Origin: Bryoerythrophyllum caledonicum
Lineage: Eukaryota > Streptophyta > Bryopsida > Pottiales > Pottiaceae
DNA length: 64,000 bases
Direction of reading: 5' to 3'
Assembly: GCA_963971425.1 (NCBI GenBank)
Contig: OZ020518.1
Span: forward strand, 1,503,001 to 1,567,000
Made by a program: the position numbers and the translations under genes. Shown piece after piece: positions 34,215 to 46,289 of the stretch. The notes beneath the pieces were generated by a model. It worked only from the letters and a program-made list of their open reading frames with translations. It ran no database searches and was not told the DNA's origin. The stretch's first letter is position 1. Each line of letters opens with the position of its first letter.

Positions 34215-35806
34215 GAGTGTGACGTATGGAAGTGGCCCTACATTTTCTTCCTTATATTTTGCAAGTAGGGAAGCTACTCTAACAGTGATAATTCGGGTCC
34301 GGCATTACATGGGGTTTTGCCGGATTTGCCTAAATACCCCGGTCGAGCGTTGCACCAAGCCTCATGCTTGGAAAGGTGGGGGCGGGTAGGGACAAAACCG
34401 GCCCCTATTTTTATGTTGGAGTGGGGCCCTATTTCATCCTACGGTTGGCCGTCGAGGGTAATATGGGCCCGCATGCCCAAATTTTGTCAAAAAAAATCCA
34501 AAAAAAGCCTCTTGAACCCAAAATCGGACAGGGCCAGAAAAATGGTCACACCCAAGCCTGGCGCCCGACCCACGCTCGACCAGAGTGAATAAGGAGATCC
34601 GGATTTTGCCCTTAGTGTTTGTGTTCATATTTAGCATATGCCAACATAAAATACCATAGTTGGTGTACCACCACAATATGACATGATTCTGCCCCCACTC
34701 ATCACCATGGACTGACGGACGGATCGTCGCTGACGCAATTGCTTGGGCCCAAGTACATGGATTGCCAAAATTTTGGTGAAGGGAGTGAGAGGCAGGCCGC
34801 CACTGAAACTGGCTAAATTAAAATTAAACATGCCTTTGAACTCTGGACACCTGTACATTTGGTCTGGCCACTATTATCATCCCAGCTTTCAACATAAGAT
34901 AGCCTACAAATTTGATCTAGTATGCATTTATCACTGGGATGCCATACCAGAATGCTAGGACCTGTAAGTTTGTTAAAGTGAGAAGTAAAATGCTCATTAT
35001 TCTAGAAGCTACTTTTCTTATGGATTCTAGTACCAAAGTTGATCATGATTGCTTTAAATTTTAAATTTAAAAAAAAAACTTGGGAAATTCTGTGACTCTA
35101 GAAAATACTGGTGAAACTTCACTTTTTTCCCAGCCGTCTTATGCCATTTTCTTTCTTTCCTTTTCTTTTTCTTTTTCTTTAAAAATATCCAATGACTTTG
35201 AGCTTACAATTTTGCAATAAAATAGTAACCAATGAATCAGGTGCAAAAATGCAAGCTGACCATGGGCTAGAGTTAAGGAGATTAAGGGGATTAAATAATA
35301 AATTAGAAGAATGATGTTGATGAATTCTGATTTTAGAATTTAAGTAGATTTAAACATAGTTAACATTATTTTAGCAGACATTAGAAGATTTGAATCTTAT
35401 AGGCCTCTTCATGAATACTATATTCTATGTTATTTAATAATCAATTTCAATTGATCTTGGTTTGTGAACATAAACAATAAATTTGGTGTTATATAAAAAT
35501 TAGTCACAACTATATTTATTTAGTTGTTTTTCATAGAAATGCGTTGATGACAAAGGTTGGTCTGTTCTATTCCATTGTATAGTTTAGAAGAATTCAAATT
35601 TATAATTAGAGTTAAAAAAAAATCTGCAACACAATTATTAATATACATGTCATTTCCATTTGAAGAAGTTATTTATTAACAAAAATACATTTTTATATAC
35701 AACACATTCCATATCAAAAGCAAAAAAAATCTCTTTTAAAAAATTCAAGTTATTTGAATGTACTAATGTTTAGATATAGTTTCCTATAAATTTCATTTCC
35801 TTTCAA
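34215..35806. other. Non-coding stretch
   Basis: The 34280-34590 segment is GC-richer, with open frames on both strands but no recognised family. The remainder is strongly AT-rich with poly-A and poly-T runs. A repeat shared with 811-855 begins near 34618. Confidence 0.4.
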
Positions 35807-35810
35807 TTAA

Positions 35811-36786
35811 CTTCTAAAGGACCAAATGTAAAAAATGGGCTTTTTGAAAGTTTGGTCAGGTTCCTACTATGTCAATTTCCAACATTCCACTTTGAAATTT
35901 TTACCGTAGAAGGACATTGCTAAGACCTCAATTGGAGAACAATTTTTTTCAAAATCCGACATACCATGAAAAAGTTGTAGGGTTTTGAATTTCAAATGGG
36001 GAGAGCGGGCACTTCATGCACCTCAAAAAGGTTTTGCTAGGACACTCTTTTGAATGTGAGATTTTCAATACTAGCAAGTAATATCATTTCCTTTCATAAT
36101 GTCAAAAACATTTATTGTCTTTAGTGGAAAATACTAAATAGCATATTATCCCAAGTCGAACATTTTCACACATTGTCACACATTGTTAGACAAGGTACCA
36201 AAAAAACTTATTCTTTTCCACATAAAACTTAGAGATCTTCATATTTTTTACTTTTTTTTTGTTCCACAACAATATGTAGTGTAAATCTTCCTATTAACAA
36301 TTCGGATCATCAATCTAAAACATATTGATTTCACAAAAAATTAAAACCTAAATTGGCAATTTTTGAACCTCCATTCCTTGCACAATTGTTTTAAATATCC
36401 CACACTCCTCCTCTACCTTTGAAATTTGGTGTATAAGGAACTAGCATCATGCTCAACACAATGGTAAAAGATTTAGACCTTGTGTAGTGCCAAAATTTGA
36501 CACCAAGTGGAGTCAAGTCAGTTGATCCACTAAACACAGGGAAGGAAATGAACCATTTGTTTGACTTTAAACACTATAATCTTTCAATCCGTGCGGTCAA
36601 AGTTTATGAAAATTTATGTCTGTGCGCTCAAAGTTTATGAAAATGAGTATTTTATTTATTAAGTTGTATTTGAGATCTTACGGTCAAAACTATGAATGAA
36701 ATTTTTTGTTTCCTTATATATTCATTGCATTAGAATCCAACAATTTTGAAGTGTTTTGGTGTGAAACTGTCACGGCATCTTAGGGA
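35811..36786. mobile_element. piggyBac-like TTAA element, family 1, copy C
   Basis: 976 bp in opposite orientation to the 2224-3158 copy. TTAA at 35807-35810 precedes CTTCTAAAGGACCAAATG. The other end is GGCATCTTAGGGA followed by TTAT at 36787-36790, a mutated TTAA. The interior aligns with copy A along most of its length, for example the ACTAGCATCATGCTCAACAC block. No coding capacity. Confidence 0.7.
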
Positions 36787-36790
36787 TTAT

Positions 36791-37697
36791 GCTGACAAAA
36801 AATCAATCTCCTACACATATTAATCATATACCTCAAAGCCTGTAAATTCTACCACTATTGAAAATGCCCTCTAAAGGTAACTAGGTTGGGCATTTAACGG
36901 CTACATGGTAACTACTACAAATCAAAATTTCAAGTGAAGGAAACACAAATAACGAGATTTAAAAGGACCACAGTAGTGACCACTTTGATGTTTCTAAGTA
37001 AAATATTTCTGTGTTTCATCCAATGTATCATCCAATGTTTCATCCAATGTATCATCCAATGTTTTATCCAATGTGTACGTGATAACCTTTTTAAATTCTC
37101 CAAATTTTAATTCTTGTAATATCACAATCTTATTAAATTGTCATCTTTACAATATCTAACATATTATCTTGACAAATTGCCAGATGGATTTTTTTAAGTT
37201 AAATTGGTTTTGTCATCATCATCATAGAAAAGCTAGTTTTTTTAAATGGATGCCAGAGGTACACATATGTAAATTGTGGTTAATTTTTAAAAGATTCTCA
37301 ACATAATAGATCCTATATACTATACACATATTGATATCAAGCTTTGAGTGGTTACTCTTTGTTTCAAATCCATAAAGACAATTGTAACTCTTTGTGATTT
37401 TGGCATATTATAAGTTCTAAAAACAACCTCTTACAACTTATTTATTCAATGCTTAGGTGCAATAGCTTCAACAAGTTACATCAAAATTTAATGGTGAACA
37501 ATTGTGTAAAATGAATTTCTTAGAACCCGAAGAAAAAAACATTTTTATTTTTATTACTTTCTTACAACCCTATCCAACAAAGAGTAATAGTGTCTTTGGC
37601 ACCAAATTACAATATTTTTATGAGACCTTCCCCAATATACCATGATTGAATTTAGAATGAGAAATTCAAATACATAATTCTTATCTCATTGATAAGG
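36791..37697. other. Non-coding stretch with a 12-bp tandem repeat
   Basis: At 37016-37075 the unit ATCCAATGTATC / ATCCAATGTTTC repeats five times with an exact 12-bp period. The rest is AT-rich, with nothing recognised. Confidence 0.5.
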
Positions 37698-37704
37698 TAC
37701 CTTT

Positions 37705-38472
37705 GTGAACCACACAATAAAGCAATATGGGAAATCATAAAATTACTTGTATCCCATAGTAAATCCAAATGCCTCACTTATATGAACGCTGGTATCTTCA
37801 AAACAACACATCAGAAAATACATTTCCATCATGGCTACTCCCCTACATATGTGAAACACAAACATGCCACTGTAATGCTAGGTTTGAACCATACCTATTG
37901 ATGTCTGTGGCGAACCATACAATCACCCCCCGCCAGAAGCCCCCAACCCAAACATCACCATACAATTTAAAGAATTTGCATATTGCTATCACAACTTCTC
38001 ACCAAGCACAATTGAACAAAAGATAAACAAGTATCGACCTCTTTTAAACAACATAAGAGCAATTGGTTGGAAAGACGACCCTTTAGTAGTAATCATGGTC
38101 GAGGCGAGAGCTACTACCTACATCCCATCCATGAAATCCATTGAAGACACATTCAGAATCCTAAATGCCTCCATTGGAAGTACCTTCAAAAACATCAACA
38201 CCATTGATATCCAATACACCATGTCCATTCTCCTCCATAAAAGAAGATTCGAAAACAACCAACCCCTACCCGAGCTACATAAATCATAAACTAAATTAAA
38301 TAATTTCCTTAGGCTCGTTTTGAGCTTCTTTTTCAATAATGTTTACCTTTTAGAGGGAGAAGTAGTTCCATACTACTAATCCTTTGTCAAGTGGGCATGG
38401 CTTTAGTGGTGGAAAGAGCAAACACTTTTTTTTATTGGTCCCCTTTGGAGAACGGTGTTGTTCTTCTTCTTC
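37705..38472 (+). mobile_element. Third LINE copy, severely 5'-truncated
   Basis: 768 bp bounded by TACCTTT at 37698-37704 and 38473-38479. It keeps the end of ORF2 (HNKAIWEIIKLLVSHSKSKC, then FKEFAYC, INKYRPLLNNI and EARATTYIPSM) with frameshifts and a final TAA at 38287, then the conserved 3' UTR (CATACTACTAATCC, GGGCATGGCTTTAGTGGTGG) and a TTC tail of four units. It keeps Trp in IGWKDDP, where the plus copy has a stop. Confidence 0.85.
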
Positions 38473-38479
38473 TACCTTT

Positions 38480-38818
38480 AAGAATTTTAGAAATTCCAAG
38501 TCAATGAAGCACATCCATGGACATTAAACTTATCCACTTATATAGTATATTAGGTCTAGTATTTCAAGGTGGGCACTTCAATGAAATCTGTGACATCACA
38601 TGCAATAATCAAGTAATTTCTTGAACTAACAGATATTATGAAATACTTATATTTTGAAAAATATAAATATTTTCATTATTGAATCGTATTGTGCTTTACT
38701 GCTTTTTATCTGTGATATTGCTATTGTCAATTCCTTGAGATGAATAAGCAATGCAATGGGAGAATGTGGTTATGGATTGGCTGGCTTTGCTTTTGAACTC
38801 TGTAGTTTTGGGGATGGT
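38480..38818. other. Non-coding stretch, nothing recognised
   Basis: AT-rich sequence between the LINE fragment and a TTAA element. Confidence 0.4.
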
Positions 38819-38822
38819 TTAA

Positions 38823-39104
38823 CCCTTAAAAGTCCAAGAAGTCCCCCAAAGAGAGTTTTATAGTCTTAGGAGGGGACTCTTGGGGTTTGTAGGGATAAAA
38901 GTACAAAAGAATAAGTGCATTATCCAAGGGTTAGCTTTGACACCTCCGTGCCAAATAATTGATTAAGTTGTAAGGAAGGTTGTTCAGCTCAAAAAAAAAT
39001 AAAAAATTGGTTAGAGATCAAAATTTATTAACCTTCAAAATCGGGTTTTAGGAACTTGCCCAAGCCGGAAATGTACCTCTTAGGTACAAAATGTCCTTTA
39101 GGGG
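38823..39104. mobile_element. piggyBac-like TTAA element, short copy
   Basis: 282 bp flanked by TTAA at 38819-38822 and 39105-39108. The left end is CCCTTAAAAGTCCAAG; the right end in reverse is CCCCTAAAGGAC. The right half resembles the end of the 53035-53842 copy (AAAATGTCC then CTTTAGGGG). A strongly deleted family member. Confidence 0.7.
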
Positions 39105-39125
39105 TTAAAGCCAAAGCTGAACTTA

Positions 39126-39662
39126 GGGCCGCTCCACACCTGGCCGAGTCGAGAGTCCGTTCGTCAAAATTTATGCCAAAACTATGGGGAGAGTCCAAAC
39201 TTTTGGATTAAAAAAAACATTAAAAAATATACATATATTGAAGCCTTTGGGCGGCTGAGGTGTGAAGCCCCAAAGCCTAAGTCCAAAGTCCAAATCCCAC
39301 ATCAATATGCCTAAAAAAATCAACCCAAAAAACCAGTTAAAAAAAACCAGCCAAAAAATTTGGCCTCGTTCATCTAGCGGTACAGATCTTGTCAGAATTT
39401 GATTGTTTTATTGAAAAAATCAACAGACTCTTAGAGGAAGTTTGGGTCTACTAAAAACGGCGACCCAAGTTTTGCTCGAGAGTCCGTCGCCTTGGCACCA
39501 AAACTCTCCAAAAGTACTACCTTGTAGGCACATTGGAAGGCGACGGCCTTTGGACTTTGGCCTTTGGTGTGAAGGCCGAGAGGCCCGACTTTGGCCATTC
39601 AAGCAATCTCATTGATGGAAATCAACGGACTCTCAACTCGGGCGTTAGGTGTGAAGCGGCCC
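39126..39662. mobile_element. PIF/Harbinger-like MITE 1
   Basis: 537 bp with TTA at 39123-39125 and 39663-39665. The left terminus is GGGCCGCTCCACACCT; the reverse of the right terminus is GGGCCGCTTCACACCT. Homology continues inward through GAGAGTCCGTT. A TTA duplication with GGGCC-starting termini is typical of Tourist/Harbinger MITEs. No coding capacity. Confidence 0.75.
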
Positions 39663-39665
39663 TTA

Positions 39666-40115
39666 GGGCCTCTTTACACTAGAGGCGAGAGGCCGTGAGG
39701 AGAGAAATTTCAGCCAATGGGAGGCGTAGAAATCGAGAAGACCAAAGAATGTCACTTTACACCCGATTTTTTCAGTGCAAGGGACGAAAGAGGAGAAAAT
39801 GACATGGACAACACTTTTGTCCTCCGTGGCAACGAAAGTGCATAATAATGAGGGCCCCCGGAATTCTAGTTAGGCCTACCTCAAGAGGTGGGCCTCACTA
39901 TAAATCCGGGGGGCCATTGGCCAAAAAACTCACAACCAATCATTTAATATATTTAAAGATGAATTTTGAAAAAGCTCAACATTGGAACTTTTGGCCTTCT
40001 CTCACTTTACACCACACCCAAAGGCCATGGCTTCTCAAGGATTGGCCTCTCAAGAATGTGCCATGGCCCAAGTGGAGTTTGGCCGGAGGCTTCTCGTTTC
40101 TAATGTAAAGAGGCC
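39666..40115. mobile_element. PIF/Harbinger-like MITE 2
   Basis: 450 bp flanked by TTA at 39663-39665 (shared with MITE 1) and 40116-40118. Termini are GGGCCTCTTTACACTAGAGG and, in reverse, GGGCCTCTTTACATTAGAAA. It abuts MITE 1 with one TTA between them, so one inserted at the edge of the other. Confidence 0.75.
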
Positions 40116-40118
40116 CTT

Positions 40119-42075
40119 AGGATATAGTAGGTAAAGAGTCTTTGCTTATGACATGGTTATTTAAAGCAAATGGTGGAATGAATTTGAATAGGGGAAAAAT
40201 ATTTTACAAAATGTCACATAGGCTGGAATTTCTGAGAGACCAACTTTCTTCTATGGAAAGTTCAGGTCACCATGATTTAGAGTCATGTTTTTTTTCCTTA
40301 CAAAAGTGTTGCCACGTTGGCAACCATGTCAGTTTTCCATCTATTCTTGACGGTCTTTGTGGGGAAGCCTTTCCAGAGAATACCTTCATTTCTAACTAAT
40401 AATAATATATCTATTTTTTGTTTACATGTGTACATATCCTAACCCTAAGTTTAGACCAACCTAAGCATGATATAAGTATTGTGTTCTCCAATTTTGATGC
40501 AATCACCTTTTTAAATTTTTTTTTTTGCAAATTTACAAGTTTGAGTTCGGGTGCAGACACCTTTTTATTTATTTATTTAAAAAAATATATAGATTCAAAC
40601 GAGACCATTGACCCAAAGTCATGCTCATTGAACAAGACACAGAAAATTTTGAACTAGAAAAAGCAATAGACCTCTTGGCCATGATTCTCCAATGATGACC
40701 TTGAAGGCACTCAAAGAATGAAACAAAACCTGATAGTATAGGAAAACCGATGACTCAAATTCCCAATTCTCAAATGCATCAGCTGTAACTTGTAAGTCAT
40801 AACAACCTCTCTAATGTACTCTCCAGGCCTTACTTTTTTTTTGTCGATCTGGAGCCGAATTGCGAATTTTTTTCCCAAAAAAAGATACTCCCGAAAAAAG
40901 TGGGAAAAATATGATTTTTGTCGCCAAAACTTCATTGATGGCCTTTGCTATATCGCCATATTGCCACTGATGAACGACTGGGACTCATCCTATCGTCAAA
41001 AAGGATGTACAATTCTATGTTTATGGAGATGAATTCTCCAAAATGGATATTTAGGGAGGAAAATTGGTTTTGTATGGTTTCAAGAGAAAGCCAGAAGTGC
41101 TACAGCTCCTTGGCCTCTGTAGCCACTGTGGCTATCCCACGAAAACCAAAAAATAGGGGCTGGTACTCTTGGTCTCATTTCCAACACCAGACTGCCGAAA
41201 CAAATTTCCAAGTCCAAGATGGATTGCTATTGGAAGGTCAACTTCAAGAATCTAGGTCCAAGATATGGGTAAGACAATAAGTTTGGCCTCCATTGGACTC
41301 GAGCAATGCTATCTTGTGAGGCATGAACGATGAGTGGTGGGTAAAAGAAATAGGAGAAAATATATTATTTTTTACTTTTCTTTGAAAAAAATGACAATGT
41401 TACCAATTACTAAACCATAAAACCTAAAATATAAACTTTAAACCCTAAAATCCTTATCCCTAGACCCTAAATTTAATTCCTCAATGCTCACCGCTCACAA
41501 GATAGCAATCCTCCATTGAACTCCAACTAAGGTAGAACAACCCTTAACAATTGTTTTAAGCCAAATGTGGTCTAAAATCACATTGTACTTCAAACGGAAT
41601 TATGCAAAAAGATGAAGAATTAAGAAATGAAGCTCAGTGAGCAATTTTTCAAATTCAATTTCAAAGGTGCCAAATTAATACATAATTAAAGCTAAAAACT
41701 AAGAAGTGCATTGTAGAGTATGTGGTACTTGTCATGAGTTGGATCAGATTTTATGCCCCCCTTTTTCCAATGCTAAGGACTGAAAGTGAGTAAAAGAGAG
41801 AAGGCATGCGATGCATGACCAACACATGCATGACCCAAAATCCCACTGGCCTATTGAGACTTTTGAGCATGGCCACCAATGACTAGCTCAAGTAAAGTAG
41901 AGCAACTCAAAACTACACAACTTCATGACCCAATGCCCCTGGTGAATATTTAAAGTTTCAACTTTTTGGAATTTATGTTATATTTTGTGTCAGATTTCAC
42001 CATTTCATGCATAGTCAACAAAATTAGTTTTGGTAGGAGTGCGGTTTTGGGTTGTTCTACCTTACAAGCACCATT
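40119..42075. other. Non-coding stretch, nothing firmly recognised
   Basis: An open frame at 40945-41280 (plus) is 111 codons and Trp-rich at its end (NRGWYSWSHFQHQ) but matches nothing I know. At 41400-41480 there are degenerate CCCTAAA-like motifs of the sort common in plant non-coding DNA, not a telomere array. Confidence 0.35.
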
Positions 42076-42079
42076 TTAA

Positions 42080-42374
42080 CCCTTTAAGGCCCACAAGACC
42101 AAAAATGGGACTCTCGAGGTGATAAAACTCAATTTGCACAAAATTGATGAGGAATTAGCTTGTGAAATTGAAGTTTAGATTTGCGCACACATTACATGAA
42201 CACTCTGCAAAAATCAAATAATGGTTTTGAGTTATAGAATTTATGGAAAAGCTAGGAATACAACACAAAATACATCAAATACACTAAAATACAATGAATA
42301 ACATGCCGCATACCATGTTGTATTTCATACACATTCAAAATGATTTGGTTTTAAGGTTTGATTGAAATTTGTCT
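42080..42374. mobile_element. Possible single-ended TTAA element
   Basis: TTAA at 42076-42079 is followed by CCCTTTAAGGCCCACAAGAC, a family-2-like terminus, but no matching right end is visible before the next element at 42379. A remnant at best. Confidence 0.35.
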
Positions 42375-42378
42375 TTAA

Positions 42379-42675
42379 CCCTTTAAGGCCGATGAGTTTT
42401 TTTGGCCTTTGAGGATCTACGAGTCTTCTAGATCATGCAAAATGTCATCTACGTAGTGGGTACATTTCAGCACAAAAATCAACAAACTTGTTTAACGGAA
42501 ATCATTGTAGCTTGCCGATGCTTGCACTGATTGCGGTGGCGATAATCTCATGAGATGCCCATCTTCCTCCACCTCTAAGTCATGATCTATTTTTTCCTTT
42601 GAGGTGGCTTGTAGCACTTTCTATAAAGGTTTTTGTCCCAAAACGACCCACATATGGTCGATCGGCCTTAAAGGG
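42379..42675. mobile_element. piggyBac-like TTAA element, family 2
   Basis: 297 bp flanked by intact TTAA at 42375-42378 and 42676-42679. Termini are CCCTTTAAGGCCGATGAG and, in reverse, CCCTTTAAGGCCGATCG, giving 15 identical bases. Related to 4043-4345. No coding capacity. Confidence 0.75.
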
Positions 42676-42679
42676 TTAA

Positions 42680-45600
42680 GAGATTGTTCATTGTTTTGTG
42701 GTTGTTGATCTCTTTCATTGCATACAAAACTTCCGATTTAATTCGTATAAGTTTGGAACATTATTGTATACAATCAATTAGACAAAAGCAAAAAATCATG
42801 AATAATCATGTATAATTGTTTTCTTCACATATAATTTGTCAATGCAAAGGTATTGACCTAGTGCACATGTGAACCTCTTTTATTTAAAGTACAAACATTC
42901 TTGCAAAAATCTATTGATGAATAAAGTAGTATACCCTCCAAAGTCTACAATTTTCATTATCAATATGCGGTAACTTTAAACACTATAATCTTTTCCATCA
43001 ACCGTTGGATGTTGTGAAAATTTTACCCAAAATTCAGGTCATGGTTTGAGTTCAGTTTTGTAAGGTTGGATACTAAAATTAGGCATTATATTCCATGATC
43101 AAAGTTAGTTCAAAGAAAATAATCAACACATCTCTTGGTTTTTGAGAAACATGACTTGGGCACTAAAGGGTTATTCCCCAAACACCCAAGCATCCTCATA
43201 TTGGATTATGAATGAGTCTAATTTCTTGCCAATCCATCTACTTTTGGAAGACCATAATATACCTTATTGCAACCTATGCGTGGGATGTCTAATACATTTT
43301 TGTTCATTTTAATTATGGAGATCAATTTTTGAAGTGTTAACATCCATTTTTAGTATGAACGTGTAGGAATTATGTACAATTTCATTTTTCCACCACCCCA
43401 TCCTTTGCCTCAAGTGTACTTCGTAGAGTCTCATTTTGGCCAATTATATTCCTATATTCTCCTAAAATTCTTGACCAATGAGCTTTTCCCAAGGTCTAAA
43501 TCAATCCTTACTTTGCAACAACCTCACTTTCATTCATTCATTATTTGTCAAGTGTTTTTTTAGCTTGAAATTGGTAAAACATTTGAAATGTTTTCTAAGG
43601 TACATGAAGCAACTTGTACATTCACCTGGTGCCACTGATTTACAAAACGACACTCGGGAATACATTTGTATGTGTGGCACAGTTTCATCAAGTATTTCTG
43701 ATCATACTGTCTAAAATAGTCTCTAGAAGATACGGGAAACGCACACCATCATTTTCTTGTTTTAAATTTTGGAAACAAAAAGCATAGATAAAGAGGACTC
43801 ACATACGGTTCCATTGAATACAAAAGTATTTGACTGGACAGTATGCCCAGAATTTTGTTCACACAATAATTCCATGGCCATATGAAAAGGGTACTGCTTC
43901 TTTGCCATTAATTGAAGACCATGATGACAACCGTCTTCGTGATGACAAACGTCGGTGGTATGTACTCCGTATGAAGCCTCCATTAATTCCTTGACTCAGC
44001 CTTGCCAAGCTGACCATTGACTAGGAAACCTGTGGGTGTAGGAAAAAAAAGTGGCATGGCTGCTACTTTTACCTTATTGATGCAAGAAGATAAGAGGTAT
44101 GATAGTATGCAATGAAGTTCTTTGTGAAGTCTGTTAGAATCTGGAGTTATTCATAAAATGAGGCAAAGATATCATGAGTACTAACTTGAATTGAGAGACC
44201 ATCAAATCCTTACCATTGACTTTACAACAATTTTAGTTGAGACACCACCAAGATCCTCCTTTGATATAATAACAATTATAGGTGAAGAATTAGTAGTATT
44301 ATAAACTAGCAAATAGCATCTTATCAAGACATTGGGTTTATTTAAAATAAATTATCCTCCTATTTCAATACTATTAATATTTCAATCTCATTAGCTATCT
44401 CTTCTAATAAATGGCCAAGGCAATGTACTTGGTGGTCGATACCAGGGTGCTTACTAGGTGTTGGGACATGTCAACTTCTTGAGTTGTGGGTTTTGGAGCG
44501 GCGATGCTCCATGTCATCTTGCACGCCCCAACAAGCATGATAACTTGGATATGGCTTCGCAAACAAGAACAAAGTTTAGGAATCACACCATCCGCACTCA
44601 ATTCCATCCCCTTCCAGAGTGCATATGACACCTGATGCCTTAGATAAACAACGGCTTTGTCCTCGAGTGAGCACTGGACCTTCTCATAGTTTCTCAAAAT
44701 TTCTTTTGCACTTGGGGTGGAGGAGGGTTTGTAGGATTTAAGGAGCTGGGAGGTTGCATGGGTGGTTTTGGGAGACGACTGGGATAGTTGAGAACGTGAG
44801 GATGAATTGAAATTTCTTTACAATGCAAAATTCAAAATTGTAGGTAGATTGGGTGGAGATTTTTGACGTGGTAAAGTTTATTTTCCAGTGAGGTGTGTTT
44901 TAGTGAGGTCCCTTAGAAATAGTTTTGATTTCTAAACAACAACATATCTCCTTTGGCTTAGGAAACCCAAAATCCGAAACCCAAAACAATGAATTTCTCA
45001 AATTTATTAAGTGGATGAAGTTAACTTAAGTTACAAGAGAAGTTGAATATATTAAGTTATTAAGTGGATGAAGCTAACCTAAGTTACTTATAGTTTGCTT
45101 ATATTTTGCTTATGATTTTCTTATAGCTTTGCTCATACTTTCCTTGTAGTTTTGGCAAAATTGTGTTTAGGGTAGTTTGGAAAATTGCGTTGTTGTTACT
45201 TTAGAGTTGGAGAATGCTTTGGTCTCAGGTGGTGCAACTTTGTTTGTTCAACAAGTTTGCAAAGACACAACCTTCGAGTTATGTGTTTTTTACATATCTT
45301 TTACTAACTTCTTTTGTTGGAGACGTCAAACTAATCATGGCGGAACCTTAGTTTTTCAACCTTCACATTCACACCGTGAACCCTAAATCTTAACCAAAAC
45401 TATAGAAAAGTTCACCAATTTCTCTCAATGGACAACATTGCAGGAGTGTTGAATGTTAAACTCGACTTGCATGTGCTTGACGTAAATTAATCTATATTAA
45501 TAATACAACTACACTAGATAAGGTGAACGGTGTATTGTTTCCTTGCTGTAGAAAGCTAACACATCATTAGAAGTGCTCGGTGGTATTACCTTTTAGTGGA

Positions 45601-46289
45601 AGATCTTGGCAACCTCTTGATTCACATCAATGTAGTTGTAGCCATCTTTGAGAGTGAAGAAATAGTTTGCTTCACGGTAGTTGTGAGTGAAGAAATGATT
45701 TGGTTTGACTGTATATATTGAATATTATCTATCCATTTGTCATGGAAAGGATATAGTTTCATTTCTATCTATTTGATTTTTCTTTAAAATATAGAAGGAT
45801 ATAACTTCTCTATTTGAAGGCCTTTGTAAATGCTAGTATGGTTGTAATTCATAACAAAACGCCCAAAGCTTGTAAAAACCGGCTTTGACGAGAACAACGT
45901 GCCAAAGGCATTGACGTTGAACTTAGGCAAACAATGTAATTGTTGATGGAGGTGAGCCCATCAAGAAAATAGCCGTGAAGTCTTAGATTTGCCGTTGGCG
46001 CGTTGTGTGGTTGATGGGGTGGGTGGAAGCATTTGACATAAACTACATTGAATGAACTTTTGTTGCGGCGCCAATCACACATATCATTGGCTGGAAGAGT
46101 GCATTACACGGAGAGGTTCATCAACAAATCCACTTTTCACTATGTGTTGTGATTATGGATAAGTTGAACTTCCACTAGTAGTGCCTCCAAGAGAACATAC
46201 GAGAAGCAAACATAACACACAAGAAGCAAAGAGCTTCACTATGGCGATTGCTGCAAGAGAACACACGAGAAGCAAAGAGCTTCAAAGAA
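42680..46289. other. AT-rich stretch, nothing firmly recognised
   Basis: Scattered short open frames (43372-43714, 44404-44697, 45177-45386) show no family signature. A partial duplication built on GAGAACACACGAGAAGCAAA lies at 46190-46285, just before the Helitron coding remnant, and part of this stretch may be its 5' flank. Confidence 0.35.

Noticed and set aside
41400..41480. Telomere-like CCCTAAA motifs
   Set aside because: Too degenerate and irregular for a telomere repeat; similar TAAATTCTAAA strings occur at 54145-54205.
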